Below, in pieces: positions 15,001 through 28,200 of a stretch of 64,000 nucleotides of DNA; within the stretch, counting starts at the first letter, position 1, and every line of letters begins with the position of its first letter. The translations under genes were made by a program, and so were the position numbers. The DNA lies in assembly GCA_029207755.1 (NCBI GenBank), contig JARCOQ010000094.1, positions 227,809 through 291,808 of the forward strand. Direction: 5' to 3'. The DNA is from Chamaea fasciata (Eukaryota > Chordata > Aves > Passeriformes > Sylviidae). The notes below the pieces were generated by a model. That model had not been told where the DNA came from. It worked only from the letters and a program-made list of their open reading frames with translations, and searched no databases.

Positions 15001-17155
15001 GGCAGTCTAAGGGCAGCTAGGGTTTCAGCTTCATGGCAGCTTGGTTGTGGGAGTAAGTACACTGTTCAGAATTCTAAGTGGCAGAAGCCCACTCCCGGGC
15101 ACAGAGCTCTGTGCAGGAACAGTGGCTCTCTTCTGTGGGAAGCTAAACTCACCCCCGGAAGTTCCTAATGTCAGGTTGTAGGAGACATTTGGCACTCGCA
15201 GGACAGTTAGGGTTCCAGCTTCTGGGAGCTTGGCTATGGGAGAAGTGCAGCAGTGTTCAGAATTCTAAGTGGCAGAAGCCCACTTCGGGGCACAGAGCTC
15301 TGTGCAGGAACGGTGGGTCTTTTCTGTGGGAAACTAAACTCACCCCAGCAGGTTCCTGATGTCAGGCTGTAGGAGACATTTGGCACTCCAAGGACAGTAA
15401 GGGTTCCAGCTTCTGGATGCTTGGATCTGGCAGAAGTCCTGTGCTGAACTTATTTTTATCAGTTAGCAGCCCACTCCGTGGCCGAGAGTTCTGTGCAGGA
15501 ACGCTGGGTCTTTTCTGTGGAAAGCTAAACTCACCCCTCCAAGTTCCTGATGTCAGTTTGCAGGGGGTGTTTGGCAGTCTAAGGGCAGCTAGGGTTTCAG
15601 CTTCATGGCAGCTTGGTTGTGGGAGTAAGTACACTGTTCAGAATTCTAAGTGGCAGAAGCCCACTCCCGGGCACAGAGCTCTGTGCAGGAACGGTGGGTC
15701 TCTTCTGTGGGAAGCTAAACTCACCCCCCGAAGTTCCTAATGTCAGGTTGTAGGAGACATTGGGCACTCCAAGGACAGTTAGGGTTCCAGCTTCATGGCA
15801 GCTTGGATATGGGAGAAGTGCAGCAGTGTTCAGAATTCTAAGTGGCAGAAGCCCACTCCCGGGCACAGAGCTCTGTGCAGGAACTGTGGGTCTTTTCTGT
15901 GGGAAACTAAACTCACCCCAGCAGGTTCCTGATGTCAGGCTGTAGGAGACATTTGGCACTCGCAGGACAGTTAGGGTTCCAGCTTCTGGATGCTTGGATC
16001 TGGCGAAAGTCTTGTGCTGAACTTATTTTTATCAGTTAGCAGCCCACTCCGTGGCCGAGAGTTCTGTGCAGGAACGGTGGGTCTTTTCTGTGGAAAGCTA
16101 AACTCACCCCTCCAAGTTCCTGATGTCAGTTTGCAGGGGGTGTTTGGCAGTCTAAGGGCAGCTAGGGTTTCAGCTTCATGGCAGCTTGGTTGTGGGAGTA
16201 AGTATACTGTTCAGAATTCTAAGTGGCAGAAGCCCACTCCCGGGCACAGAGCTCTGTGCAGGAACAGTGGCTCTCTTCTGTGGGAAGCTATACTCACCGA
16301 CTAAGTTCCTAATGTCAGGTCGTAGGAGACATTGGGCACTCCAAGGACAGTTAGGGTTCCAGCTTCTGGGAGCTTGGTTCTGCGAGTAATGTGCACTGTT
16401 CAGAATTCTAAGTGGCAGAAGCCTACTCCGGGGCACAGAGCTCTGTGCAGGAACTGTGGGTCTCTTCCGTGGGAAGCTAAACTCACCCCCCGAAGTTCCT
16501 AATGTCAGGTCGTAGGAGACATTTGGCAGTCGCAGGACAGTTAGGATTCCAGCTTCTGGGAGCTTGGATATGGGAGAAGTGCGGCAGTGTTCAGAATTCT
16601 AAGTGGCAGAAGCCCACTCCCGGGTACAGAGCTCTGTGCAGGAACGGGGGGTCTTTTCTGTGGGAAGCTATACTCACCGACTAAGTTCCTAATGTCAGGT
16701 TGTAGGAGACATTGGGCACTCCAAGGACAGTTAGGGTTCCAGCTTCTGACAGCTTGGTTCTGGGAGTAATGGGCACTGTTCAGAATTCTAAGTGGCAGAA
16801 GCCCACTCCCTGGCACAGAGCTCTGTGCAGGTACTGTGGGTCTTTTTTGTGGGAGACTAAACTCACCCCAGCAGGTTCCTGATGTCAGGCTTTAGGAGAC
16901 ATTTGGCACTCCAAGGACAGTAAGGGTTCCATCTTCTGGATGCTTGGATCTGGCAGAAGTCCTGTGCTGAACTTATTTTTATCAGTTAGCAGCCCACTCC
17001 GTGGCCGAGAGTTCTGTGCAGGAACGGTGGGTCTCTTCTGTGGGAAGTTAACTCACCCCTCCAAGTTCCTGATGTCATTTTGCAGGGGGTGTTTGGCAGT
17101 CTAAGGGCAGCTAGGGTTTCAGCTTCATGGCAGCTTGGTTGTGGGAGTAAGTACA
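12019..17155. repeat. Satellite block 2, copy 1 of a 5,137-bp tandem duplication (27 monomers)
   Basis: Every landmark in this interval recurs 5,137 bp downstream. A diagnostic monomer with a 2-bp deletion (GTCAGGTTTAGGAG, near 12,126) reappears near 17,263. I could see only four single-base differences between the two copies: positions 13,588, 13,891, 14,119 and 16,546 against their partners 5,137 bp on. The exact boundaries are uncertain by roughly one monomer because flanking monomers are themselves similar. Confidence 0.85.
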
Positions 17156-20100
17156 CTGTTCAGAATTCTAAGTGGCAGAAGCCCACTCCCGGGCACAGAG
17201 CTCTGTGCAGGAACAGTGGCTCTCTTCTGTGGAAAGCTATACTCACCGACTAAGTTCCTAATGTCAGGTTTAGGAGACATTGGGCACTCCAAGGACAGTT
17301 AAGGTTCCAGCTTCTGGGAGCTTGGATCTGGCAGATATCCTGTGCTGAATTTATTTTTAGCAGGCAGTCGCCCTCTCTTGGTCAGAGGGCTCTGTGCAGG
17401 AAGCGTTGCTCCTTTTCTGTGGGAATCTGGATTCACTGCATCAGGTTCCTAATGTCAGGTCGTAGGAGACATTGGGTACTCCAAGGACAGTTAGGGTTCC
17501 AGCTTCTGGGAGCTTGGTTCTGCGAGTAATGTGCACTGTTCAGAATTCTAAGTGGCAGAAGCCTACTCCGGGGCACAGAGCTCTGTGCAGGAACTGTGGG
17601 TCTCTTCCGTGGGAAGCTAAACTCACCCCCCGAAGTTCCTAATGTCAGGTCGTAGGAGACATTGGGTACTCCAAGGACAGTTAGGGTTCCAGCTTCTGGG
17701 AGCTTGGTTCTGCGAGTAATGTGCACTGTTCAGAATTCTAAGTGGCAGAAGCCTACTCCGGGGCACAGAGCTCTGTGCAGGAACTGTGGGTCTCTTCCGT
17801 GGGAAGCTAAACTCACCCCACGAAGTTCCTAATGTCAGGTCGTAGGAGACATTTTGCACTCGCAGGACAGTTAGGGTTCCAGCTTCTGGGAGCTTGGATA
17901 TGGGAGAAGTGCGGCAGTGTTCGGAATTCTAAGTGGCAGAAGCCCACTCCCGGGCACAGAGCTCTGTGCAGGAACCGTGGGTCTTTTCTGTGGAAAGCTA
18001 AACTCACCCCTCCAAGTTCCTGATGTCAGTTTGCAGGGGGTGTTTGGTAGTCTAAGGGCAGCTAGGGTTTCAGCTTCATGGCAGCTTGGTTGTGGGAGTA
18101 AGTACACTGTTCAGAATTCTAAGTGGCAGAAGCCCACTCCCGGGCACAGAGCTCTGTGCAGGAACAGTGGCTCTCTTCTGTGGGAAGCTATACTCACCGA
18201 CTAAGTTCCTAATGTCAGGTTGTAGGAGACATTGGGCACTCCAAGGACAGTTAGGGTTCCAGCTTCTGACAGCTTGGTTCTGGGAGTAATGTGCACTGTT
18301 CTGAATTCTAAGTGGCAGAAGCCCACTCCGAGGCACAGAGCTCTGTGCAGGAACTGTGGGTCTTTTCTGTGGGAAACTAAACTCACCCCAGCAGGTTCCT
18401 GATGTCAGGCTGTAGGAGACATTTGGCACTCCAAGGACAGTAAGGGTTCCATCTTCTGGATGCTTGGATGTGGCAGAAGTCCTGTGCTGAACTTATTTTT
18501 ATCAGTTAGCATCCCACTCCGTGGCCGAGAGTTCTGTGCAGGAACGGTGGGTCTCTTATGTGGAAAGTTAACTCACCCCTCCAAGTTCCTGATGTCATTT
18601 TGCAGGGGGTGTTCGGCAGTCTAAGGGCAGCTAGGGTTTCAGCTTCATGGCAGCTTGGTTGTGGGAGTAAGTACACTGTTCAGAATTCTAAGTGGCAGAA
18701 GCCCACTCCCGGGCACAGAGCTCTCTGCAGGAACAGTGGATCTCTTCTGTGGGAAGATAGACTCGCCGACTAAGTTCCTAATGTCAGGTTGTAGGAGACA
18801 TTGGGCACTCCAAGGACAGTTAGGGTTCCAGCTTCTGGGAGCTTGGATCTGGCAGAAGTCCTGTGCTGAACTTATTTTTATCACTTAGCAGCCCACTCCG
18901 TGGCCGAGAGTTCTGTGCAGGAACAGTGGCTCTCTTCTGTGGGAAGCTATACTCACCGACTAAGTTCCTAATGTCAGGTTGTAGGAGACATTGGGCACTC
19001 CAAGGACAGTTAGGGTTCCAGCTTCTGTGAGCTTGGATCTGGCAGATATCCTGTGCTGAATTTATTTTTAGCAGGCAGTCGCCCTCTCTTGGTCAGAGGG
19101 CTCTGTGCAGGAAGCGTTGCTCCTTTTCTGTGGGAATCTGGACTCACTGCATCAGGTTCCTAATGTCAGGTTGTAGGAGACATTTGGCACTCCAAGGACA
19201 GTTAGGTTTCCAGCTTCTTGGAGCTTGGCTATGGGAGAAGTGCAGCAGTGTTCAGAATTCTAAGTGGCAGAAGCCCACTCCGGGGCACAGAGCTCTGTGC
19301 AGGAACAGTGGGTCTTTTCTGTGGGAAACTAAACTCACCCCAGCAGGTTCCTGATGTCAGGCTGTAGGAGACATTTGGCACTCCAAGGACAGTAAGGGTT
19401 CCAGCTTCTGGATGCTTGGATCTGGCAGAAGTCCTGTGCTGAACTTATTTTTATCAGTTAGCAGCCCACTCCGTGGCCGAGAGTTCTGTGCAGGAACGGT
19501 GGGTCTTTTCTGTGGAAAGCTAAACTCACCCCTCCAAGTTCCTGATGTCAGTTTGCAGGGGGTGTTTGGCAGTCTAAGGGCAGCTAGGGTTTCAGCTTCA
19601 TGGCAGCTTGGTTGTGGGAGTAAGTACACTGTTCAGAATTCTAAGTGGCAGAAGCCCACTCCCGGGCACAGAGCTCTGTGCAGGAACGGTGGCTCTCTTC
19701 TGTGGGAAGCTATACTCACCGACTAAGTTCCTAATGTCAGGTTGTCGGAGACATTGGGCATTCCAAGGACAGTTAGGGTTCCAGCTTCTGACAGCTTAGT
19801 TCTGGGAGTAATGTGCACTGTTCAGAATTCTAAGTGGCAGAAGCCCACTCCCTGGCACAGAGCTCTGTGCAGGAACTGTGGGTCTTTTCTGTGGGAAACT
19901 AAACTCACCCCAGCAGGTTCCTGATGTCAGGCTGTAGGAGACATTTGGCACTCCAAGGACAGTAAGGGTTCCAGCTTCTGGATGCTTGGATCTGGCAGAA
20001 GTCCTGTGCTGAACTTATTTTTATCAGTTAGCAGCCCACTCCGTGGCCGAGAGTTCTGTGCAGGAACGGTGGCTCTTTTCATTAGGAAGCTAAACTCACC

Positions 20101-22292
20101 CCTCCAAGTTCCTGATGTCAGTTTGCAGGGGGTGTTTGGCAGTCTAAGGGCAGCTAGGGTTTCAGCTTCATGGCAGCTTGGTTGTGGGAGTAAGTACACT
20201 GTTCAGAATTCTAAGTGGCAGAAGCCCACTCCCGGGCACAGAGCTCTGTGCAGGAACAGTGGCTCTCTTCTGTGGGAAGCTAAACTCACCCCCGGAAGTT
20301 CCTAATGTCAGGTTGTAGGAGACATTTGGCACTCGCAGGACAGTTAGGGTTCCAGCTTCTGGGAGCTTGGCTATGGGAGAAGTGCAGCAGTGTTCAGAAT
20401 TCTAAGTGGCAGAAGCCCACTTCGGGGCACAGAGCTCTGTGCAGGAACGGTGGGTCTTTTCTGTGGGAAACTAAACTCACCCCAGCAGGTTCCTGATGTC
20501 AGGCTGTAGGAGACATTTGGCACTCCAAGGACAGTAAGGGTTCCAGCTTCTGGATGCTTGGATCTGGCAGAAGTCCTGTGCTGAACTTATTTTTATCAGT
20601 TAGCAGCCCACTCCGTGGCCGAGAGTTCTGTGCAGGAACGCTGGGTCTTTTCTGTGGAAAGCTAAACTCACCCCTCCAAGTTCCTGATGTCAGTTTGCAG
20701 GGGGTGTTTGGCAGTCTAAGGGCAGCTAGGGTTTCAGCTTCATGGCAGCTTGGTTGTGGGAGTAAGTACACTGTTCAGAATTCTAAGTGGCAGAAGCCCA
20801 CTCCCGGGCACAGAGCTCTGTGCAGGAACGGTGGGTCTCTTCTGTGGGAAGCTAAACTCACCCCCCGAAGTTCCTAATGTCAGGTTGTAGGAGACATTGG
20901 GCACTCCAAGGACAGTTAGGGTTCCAGCTTCATGGCAGCTTGGATATGGGAGAAGTGCAGCAGTGTTCAGAATTCTAAGTGGCAGAAGCCCACTCCCGGG
21001 CACAGAGCTCTGTGCAGGAACTGTGGGTCTTTTCTGTGGGAAACTAAACTCACCCCAGCAGGTTCCTGATGTCAGGCTGTAGGAGACATTTGGCACTCGC
21101 AGGACAGTTAGGGTTCCAGCTTCTGGATGCTTGGATCTGGCGAAAGTCTTGTGCTGAACTTATTTTTATCAGTTAGCAGCCCACTCCGTGGCCGAGAGTT
21201 CTGTGCAGGAACGGTGGGTCTTTTCTGTGGAAAGCTAAACTCACCCCTCCAAGTTCCTGATGTCAGTTTGCAGGGGGTGTTTGGCAGTCTAAGGGCAGCT
21301 AGGGTTTCAGCTTCATGGCAGCTTGGTTGTGGGAGTAAGTATACTGTTCAGAATTCTAAGTGGCAGAAGCCCACTCCCGGGCACAGAGCTCTGTGCAGGA
21401 ACAGTGGCTCTCTTCTGTGGGAAGCTATACTCACCGACTAAGTTCCTAATGTCAGGTCGTAGGAGACATTGGGCACTCCAAGGACAGTTAGGGTTCCAGC
21501 TTCTGGGAGCTTGGTTCTGCGAGTAATGTGCACTGTTCAGAATTCTAAGTGGCAGAAGCCTACTCCGGGGCACAGAGCTCTGTGCAGGAACTGTGGGTCT
21601 CTTCCGTGGGAAGCTAAACTCACCCCCCGAAGTTCCTAATGTCAGGTCGTAGGAGACATTTGGCAGTCGCAGGACAGTTAGGGTTCCAGCTTCTGGGAGC
21701 TTGGATATGGGAGAAGTGCGGCAGTGTTCAGAATTCTAAGTGGCAGAAGCCCACTCCCGGGTACAGAGCTCTGTGCAGGAACGGGGGGTCTTTTCTGTGG
21801 GAAGCTATACTCACCGACTAAGTTCCTAATGTCAGGTTGTAGGAGACATTGGGCACTCCAAGGACAGTTAGGGTTCCAGCTTCTGACAGCTTGGTTCTGG
21901 GAGTAATGGGCACTGTTCAGAATTCTAAGTGGCAGAAGCCCACTCCCTGGCACAGAGCTCTGTGCAGGTACTGTGGGTCTTTTTTGTGGGAGACTAAACT
22001 CACCCCAGCAGGTTCCTGATGTCAGGCTTTAGGAGACATTTGGCACTCCAAGGACAGTAAGGGTTCCATCTTCTGGATGCTTGGATCTGGCAGAAGTCCT
22101 GTGCTGAACTTATTTTTATCAGTTAGCAGCCCACTCCGTGGCCGAGAGTTCTGTGCAGGAACGGTGGGTCTCTTCTGTGGGAAGTTAACTCACCCCTCCA
22201 AGTTCCTGATGTCATTTTGCAGGGGGTGTTTGGCAGTCTAAGGGCAGCTAGGGTTTCAGCTTCATGGCAGCTTGGTTGTGGGAGTAAGTACA
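17156..22292. repeat. Satellite block 2, copy 2 of the 5,137-bp tandem duplication
   Basis: This is the second copy of the 27-monomer segment and is nearly identical to the preceding one. The homology breaks near 22,360, where this copy continues with TGTGGGAAGCTAT while copy 1 ran into the next copy with TGTGGAAAGCTAT. The match length is a whole number of monomers, so unequal sister-chromatid exchange or replication slippage between in-register monomers is the simplest origin. Confidence 0.85.
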
Positions 22293-25200
22293 CTGTTCAG
22301 AATTCTAAGTGGCAGAAGCCCACTCCCGGGCACAGAGCTCTGTGCAGGAACAGTGGCTCTCTTCTGTGGGAAGCTATACTCACCGACTAAGTTCCTAATG
22401 TCAGGTTGTAGGAGACATTGGGCACTCCAAGGACAGTTAGGGTTCCAGCTTCTGGGAGCTTGGATCTGGCAGATATCCTGTGCTGAATTTATTTTTAGCA
22501 GGCAGTCGCCCTCTCTTGGTCAGAGGGCTCTGTGCAGGAAGCGTTGCTCCTTTTCTGTGGGAATCTGGATTCACTGCATCAGGTTCCTAATGTCAGGTTG
22601 TAGGAGACATTTGGCACTCCAAGGACAGTTAGGTTTCCAGCTTCTTGGAGCTTGGCTATGGGAGAAGTGCAGCAGTGTTCAGAATTCTAAGTGGCAGAAG
22701 CCCACTCCAGGGCACAGAGCTCTGTGCAGGAACGGTGGCTCTCTTCTGTGGGAAGCTATACTCACCGACTAAGTTCCTAATGTCAGGTTGTCGGAGACAT
22801 TGGGCACTCCAAGGACAGTTAGGGTTCCAGCTTCTGACAGCTTAGTTCTGGGAGTAATGTGCACTGTTCAGAATTCTAAGTGGCAGAAGCCCACTCCCGG
22901 GCACAGAGCTCTGTGTAGGAACGGTGGGTCTTTTCTGTGGGAAACTAAACTCATCCCAGCAGGTTCCTGATGTCAGGCTGTAGGAGACATTTGCCACTCC
23001 AAGGACAGTAAGGGTTCCAGCTTCTGGATGCTTGGATCTGGCAGAAGTCCTGTGCTGAACTTATTTTTATCAGTTAGCAGCCCACTCCGTGGCCGAGAGT
23101 TCTGTGCAGGAACGGTGGGTGTTTTCTGTGGAAAGCTAAACTCACCCCTCCAAGTTCCTGATGTCAGTTTGCAGGGGATGTTTGGCAGTCTAAGGGCAGC
23201 TAGGGTTTCAGCTTCATGGCAGCTTGGTTGTGGGAGGAAGTACACTGTTCAGAATTCTAAGTGGCAGAAGCCCACTCCGGGGCACAGAGCTCTGTGCAGG
23301 AACAGTGGCTCTCTTCTGTGGGAAGCTAAACTCACCCCCCGAAGTTCCTAATGTCAGGTTGTAGGAGAAATTGGGCACTCGCAGGACAGTTAGGGTTCCA
23401 GCTTCTGGGAGCTTGGCTATGGGAGAAGTGCAGCAGTGTTCAGAATTCTAAGTGGCAGAAGCCTACTCCCGGCCACAGAGCTCTGTGCAGGAACGGTGGG
23501 TCTTTTCTGTGGGAAACTAAACTCACCCCAGCAGGTTCCTGATTTCAGGCTGTAGGAGACATTTGGCACTCGCAGGACAGTAAGGGTTCCAGCTTCTGGA
23601 TGCTTGGATCTGGCAGAAGTCCTGTGCTGAACTTATTTTTATCAGTTAGCAGCCCACTCCGTGGCCGAGAGTTCTGTGCAGGAAAGGGGGGTCTTTTCTG
23701 TGGAAACCTAAACTCACCCCTCCAAGTTCCTGATGTCAGTTTGCAGGGGATGTTTGGCAGTCTAAGGGCAGCTAGGGTTTCAGCTTCATGGCATCTTGGT
23801 TGTGGGAGTAAGTACACTGTTCAGAATTCTAAGTGGCAGAAGCCCACTCCCGGGCACAGAGCTCTGTGCAGGAACGGTGGGTCTCTTCTGTGGGAAGCTA
23901 AATTCACCCCCCGAAGTTCCTAATGTCAGGTTGTAGGAGACATTTGGCACTCCAAGGACAGTTAGGTTTCCAGCTTCTTGGAGCTTGGCTATGGGAGAAG
24001 TGCAGCAGTGTTCAGAATTCTAAGTGGCAGAAGCCCACTCCGGGGCACAGAGCTCTGTGCAGGAACGGTGGGTCTTTTCTGTGGGAAACTAAACTCACCC
24101 CAGCAGGTTCCTGATGTCAGGCTGTAGGAGACATTTGGCACTCCAAGGACAGTTAGGGTTCCAGCTTCTGGATGCTTGGATCTGGCGAAAGTCCTGTGCT
24201 GAACTTATTTTTATCAGTTAGCAGCCCACTCCGTGGCCGAGAGTTCTGTGCAGGAACGGTGGGTCTTTTCTGTGGAAAGCTAAACTCACCCCCCGAAGTT
24301 CCTAATGTCAGGTCGTAGGAGACATTTGGCACTCGTAGCACAGTTAGGGTTCCAGCTTCTGGGAGCTTGGATATGGGAGAAGTGCGGCAGTGTTCAGAAT
24401 TCTAAGTGGCAGAAGCCCACTCCCGGGCACAGAGCTCTGTGCAGGAACCGTGGGTCTTTTCTGTGGAAAGCTAAACTCACCCCTCCAAGTTCCTGATGTC
24501 AGTTTGCAGGGGGTGTTTGGCAGTCTAAGGGCAGCTAGGGTTTCAGCTTCATGGCAGCTTGGTTGTGGGAGGAAGTACACTGTTCAGAATTCTAAGTGGC
24601 AGAAGCCCACTCCCGGGCACAGAGCTCTGTGCAGCAACAGTGGCTCTCTTCTGTGGGAAGCTATACTCACCGACTAAGTTCCTAATGTCAGGTTGTAGGA
24701 GACATTGGGCACTCCAAGGACAGTTAGGGTTCCAGCTTCTGACAGCTTGGTTCTGGGAGTAATGTGCACTGTTCAGAATTCTAAGTGGCAGAAGCCTACT
24801 CCGTGGCCGAGAGTTCTGTGCAGGAACTGTGGGTCTCTTCCGTGGGAAGCGAAACTCACCCCCCGAAGTTCCTAATGTCAGGTCGTCGGAGACATTTGGC
24901 ACTCGCAGGACAGTTAGGGTTCCAGCTTCTGACAGCTTGGTTCTGGGAGTAATGTGCACTCTTCAGAATTCTAAGTGGCAGAAGCCCACTCCCTGGCACA
25001 GAGCTCTGTGCAGGAATGGTGGGTCTTTTCTGTGGGAGACTAAACTCACCCCAGCAGGTTCCTGATGTCAGGCTGTAGGAGACATTTGGCACTCCAAGGA
25101 CAGTAAGGGTTCCAGCTTCTGGATGCTTGGATCTGGCAGAAGTCCTGTGCTGAACTTATTTTTATCAGTTAGCAGCCCACTCCGTGGCCGAGAGTTCTGT

Positions 25201-28200
25201 GCAGGAACGGTGGCTCTTTTCATTAGGAAGCTAAACTCACCCCTCCAAGTTCCTGATGTCAGTTTGCAGGGGGTGTTTGGCAGTCTAAGGGCAGCTAGGG
25301 TTTCAGCTTCATGGCCGCTTGGTTGTGGGAGTAAGTACACTGTTCAGAATTCTAAGTGGCAGAAGCCTACTCCGGGGCACAGAGCTCTGTGCAGGAACTG
25401 TGGGTCTCTTCCGTGGGAAGCTAAACTCACCCCCCGAAGTTCCTAATGTCAGGTCGTAGGAGACATTTGGCACTCACAGGACAGTTAGGGTTCCAGCTTC
25501 TGGGAGCTTGGATATGGGAGAAGTGCGGCAGTGTTCAGAATTCTAAGTGGCAGAAGCCCACTCCCGGGCACAGAGCTCTGTGCAGGATCGGGGGGTCTTT
25601 TCTGTGGAAACCTAAACTCACCCCTCCAAGTTCCTGATGTCAGTTTGCAGGGGGTGTTTGGTAGTCTAAGGGCAGCTAGGGTTTCAGCTTCATGGCAGCT
25701 TGGTTGTGGGAGTAAGTACACTGTTCAGAATTCTAAGTGGCAGAAGCCCACTCCCGGGCACAGAGCTCTGTGCAGGAACAGTGGCTCTCTTCTGTGGGAA
25801 GCTATACTCACCGACTAAGTTCCTAATGTCAGGTTGTAGGAGACATTGGGCACTCCAAGGACAGTTAGGGTTCCAGCTTCTGGGAGCTTGGATCTGGCAG
25901 ATATCCTGTGCTGAATTTATTTTTAGCAGGCAGTCGCCCTCTCTTGGTCAGAGGGCTCTGTGCAGGAAGCGTTGCTCCTTTTCTGTGGGAATCTGGATTC
26001 ACTGCATCAGGTTCCTAATGTCAGGTTGTAGGAGACATTTGGCACTCCAAGGACAGTTAGGTTTCCAGCTTCTTGGAGCTTGGCTATGGGAGAAGTGCAG
26101 CAGTGTTCAGAATTCTAAGTGGCAGAAGCCCACTCCAGGGCACAGAGCTCTGTGCAGGAACGGTGGCTCTCTTCTGTGGAAGCTATACTCACCGACTAAG
26201 TTCCTAATGTCAGGTTGTCGGAGACATTGGGCACTCCAAGGACAGTTAGGGTTCCAGCTTCTGACAGCTTCGTTCTGGGAGTAATGTGCACTGTTCAGAA
26301 TTCTAAGTGGCAGAAGCCCACTCCTGGGCACAGAGCTCTGTGCAGGAACTGTGGGTCTTTTCTGTGGGAAACTAAACTCACCCCAGCAGGTTCCTGATGT
26401 CAGGCTGTAGGAGACATTTGCCCCTCCAAGGACAGTAAGGGTTCCAGCTTCTGGATGCTTGGATCTGGCAGAAGTCCTGTGCTGAACTTATTTTTATCAG
26501 TTAGCAGCCCACTCCGTGGCCGAGAGTTCTGTGCAGGAAAGGGGGGTCTTTTCTGTGGAAACCTAAACTCACCCCTCCAAGTTCCTGATGTCAGTTTGCA
26601 GGGGATGTTTGGCAGTCTAAGGGCAGCTAGGGTTTCAGCTTCATGGCATCTTGGTTGTGGGAGTAAGTACACTGTTCAGAATTCTAAGTGGCAGAAGCCC
26701 ACTCCCGGGCACAGAGCTCTGTGCAGGAACGGTGGGTCTCTTCTGTGGGAAGCTAAACTCACCCCCCGAAGTTCCTAATGTCAGGTTGTAGGAGACATTT
26801 GGCACTCCAAGGACAGTTAGGTTTCCAGCTTCTTGGAGCTTGGCTATGGGAGAAGTGCAGCAGTGTTCAGAATTCTAAGTGGCAGAAGCCCACTCCGGGG
26901 CACAGAGCTCTGTGCAGGAACGGTGGGTCTTTTCTGTGGGAAACTAAACTCACCCCAGCAGGTTCCTGATGTCAGGCTGTAGGAGACATTTGGCACTCCA
27001 AGGACAGTTAGGGTTCCAGCTTCTGGATGCTTGGATCTGGCGAAAGTCCTGTGCTGAACTTATTTTTATCAGTTAGCAGCCCACTCCGTGGCCGAGAGTT
27101 CTGTGCAGGAACGGTGGGTCTTTTCTGTGGAAAGCTAAACTCACCCCCCGAAGTTCCTAATGTCAGGTCGTAGGAGACATTTGGCACTCGTAGCACAGTT
27201 AGGGTTCCAGCTTCTGGGAGCTTGGATATGGGAGAAGTGCGGCAGTGTTCAGAATTCTAAGTGGCAGAAGCCCACTCCCGGGCACAGAGCTCTGTGCAGG
27301 AACCGTGGGTCTTTTCTGTGGAAAGCTAAACTCACCCCTCCAAGTTCCTGATGTCAGTTTGCAGGGGGTGTTTGGCAGTCTAAGGGCAGCTAGGGTTTCA
27401 GCTTCATGGCAGCTTGGTTGTGGGAGGAAGTACACTGTTCAGAATTCTAAGTGGCAGAAGCCCACTCCCGGGCACAGAGCTCTGTGCAGCAACAGTGGCT
27501 CTCTTCTGTGGGAAGCTATACTCACCGACTAAGTTCCTAATGTCAGGTTGTAGGAGACATTGGGCACTCCAAGGACAGTTAGGGTTCCAGCTTCTGACAG
27601 CTTGGTTCTGGGAGTAATGTGCACTGTTCAGAATTCTAAGTGGCAGAAGCCTACTCCGTGGCCGAGAGTTCTGTGCAGGAACTGTGGGTCTCTTCCGTGG
27701 GAAGCGAAACTCACCCCCCGAAGTTCCTAATGTCAGGTCGTCGGAGACATTTGGCACTCGCAGGACAGTTAGGGTTCCAGCTTCTGACAGCTTGGTTCTG
27801 GGAGTAATGTGCACTCTTCAGAATTCTAAGTGGCAGAAGCCCACTCCCTGGCACAGAGCTCTGTGCAGGAATGGTGGGTCTTTTCTGTGGGAGACTAAAC
27901 TCACCCCAGCAGGTTCCTGATGTCAGGCTGTAGGAGACATTTGGCACTCCAAGGACAGTAAGGGTTCCAGCTTCTGGATGCTTGGATCTGGCAGAAGTCC
28001 TGTGCTGAACTTATTTTTATCAGTTAGCAGCCCACTCCGTGGCCGAGAGTTCTGTGCAGGAACGGTGGCTCTTTTCATTAGGAAGCTAAACTCACCCCTC
28101 CAAGTTCCTGATGTCAGTTTGCAGGGGGTGTTTGGCAGTCTAAGGGCAGCTAGGGTTTCAGCTTCATGGCCGCTTGGTTGTGGGAGTAAGTACACTGTTC

